DNA of 7,122 bases from Paraktedonobacter sp034438135. Its GTDB lineage: Bacteria > Chloroflexota > Ktedonobacteria > Ktedonobacterales > Ktedonobacteraceae. Numbering within the stretch: the stretch's first letter is position 1; the number at the start of each line of letters is the position of its first letter. The notes below the pieces were generated by a model. It made no database searches, was not told where the DNA came from, and saw only the letters and a list, made by a program, of their open reading frames with translations. Location: NCBI GenBank assembly GCA_034438135.1, contig DAOTTL010000439.1, positions 1 through 7,122 of the forward strand. The letters are read 5' to 3'. This document shows positions 6,780 through 7,122 of the stretch, one piece after another. A program made the translations under genes and the position numbers.

Positions 6780-6987
6780 GCAGACTACCCCCTTACAAGT
6801 AGAAGTTTCTTCTCGCTTTTCCCTCTGTCGCCAGAGGCGACAGAGGGAAAAGCGAGCAACTGGTGTGGAGTTTGGCGCATTCGCGCCACACTCCACACCA
6901 GTTGCGCTTTTTTACATGGGGTGGGGTGGCCTGCCAGGCCGACGCAGCAGATCGGCAAGAAACCTCTACGTGTAAGGGGGGTTCTGC
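6780..6987. repeat. Inverted-repeat-bounded block, possible MITE-like element
   Basis: The 16 bp at 6788-6803 (CCCCCTTACAAGTAGA) and at 6965-6980 (TCTACGTGTAAGGGGG) are inverted copies with one mismatch. The match extends outward, with a 1-bp gap, to GCAGA at 6780 and TCTGC ending at 6987, giving imperfect terminal repeats of 23-24 bp. The ~208-bp interior has no transposase and contains two long hairpins. This fits a small non-autonomous element, but no clear target-site duplication is visible. Confidence 0.5.
6812..6913 (+). terminator. Back-to-back long hairpins ending in a T-run
   Basis: The first hairpin has a perfect 21-bp stem (6812-6832 with 6836-6856) around the 3-base loop AGA. The second (6856-6878 with 6883-6905) has 22 pairs and one mismatch around the loop ATTC, and starts at the last base of the first. 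It is followed closely by six T residues (6908-6913), as in a Rho-independent terminator for galU transcription. AAAAGCG at 6848-6854 can pair either back with 6814-6820 or forward with CGCTTTT at 6905-6911, so alternative folds exist. The stems are much longer than a usual terminator. Confidence 0.75.
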
Positions 6988-7122
6988 AAGCCGCAGAAAA
7001 GATAGGGATGACTTCTATTTTAAAAATGGGGTGGGGCCGTCAGAAAAAGATATGTCACAGAAACTGGCTTAGTGGTGTTCTATAAACGTCATGCATGGCA
7101 CGGAACACTTTTGATTGACAGT

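Larger units (their letters stand above)
6714..7122. other. Non-coding, hairpin-rich region after galU
   Basis: No convincing gene is present in these 409 bp. The longest frame (6744-7085, +) runs through perfect inverted repeats and has no ribosome binding site. The stretch holds alternative palindromes (6737-6776), an imperfect inverted-repeat-bounded block (6780-6987) with a double hairpin and T-run inside, a small GC hairpin GGCCTG-C-CAGGCC (6928-6940), and the 11-bp direct repeat ATGGGGTGGGG (6916 and 7026). TTGACA at 7115-7120 could be the -35 box of a gene beyond the window. Confidence 0.7.

Noticed and set aside
6744..7085. Plus-strand frame of 113 residues after galU
   Set aside because: It starts with TTG without a ribosome binding site and passes through both arms of perfect hairpins and a T-run, so it is very unlikely to be translated.

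Overview
The window looks like a piece of a Chloroflexota (Ktedonobacteria-type) chromosome. This is inferred from protein style only: a large membrane-anchored NACHT STAND ATPase, paired single-pass proteins with a DUF4097-like beta-strand ectodomain, and a housekeeping GalU, at moderate GC content. No rRNA or other phylogenetic marker is present, so the assignment is tentative.

Positions 1-3510 (+) hold the 3' part of a very large NACHT-domain gene. The reading frame is open to the first base, and a likely first membrane helix begins before the only nearby start codon, so the true start lies upstream of the window. The protein has two N-terminal membrane segments, a linker, a NACHT ATPase core with clear Walker A and Walker B motifs, and a long helical C-terminal half. 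That half is interrupted by 19 in-frame 9-bp repeats encoding Leu-Ser-Asn-like triplets.

Positions 3511-3784 separate this gene from a convergent minus-strand block. They carry a short fragment on the minus strand that reads as the first ~37 residues of a GNAT acetyltransferase and then loses family resemblance. I call it a gene remnant.

Positions 3785-5459 (-) hold two tandem, translationally coupled paralogues. Each has a short cytoplasmic tail, an Arg-Gly-Cys-Val motif at the membrane, one membrane helix and a repetitive beta-rich exterior domain. Upstream of them is a 384-bp divergent intergenic region with two different direct-repeat pairs and, on the other strand, a good sigma70-type promoter for galU.

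Positions 5844-6713 (+) encode UTP-glucose-1-phosphate uridylyltransferase (galU), which supplies UDP-glucose for envelope polysaccharides and glycosylation. The last ~400 bp contain no convincing gene but are dense in inverted repeats: two alternative palindromes just after galU, then two back-to-back hairpins with 20+ bp stems ending in a T-run, all enclosed in a further pair of imperfect inverted repeats. This looks like a terminator inside, or derived from, a small non-coding mobile or repetitive element.

No complete multi-gene novel system is evident. The most unusual items are the triplet-leucine array in the NACHT protein, the nested-hairpin element after galU, the GNAT remnant, and the repeat-rich divergent promoter region.
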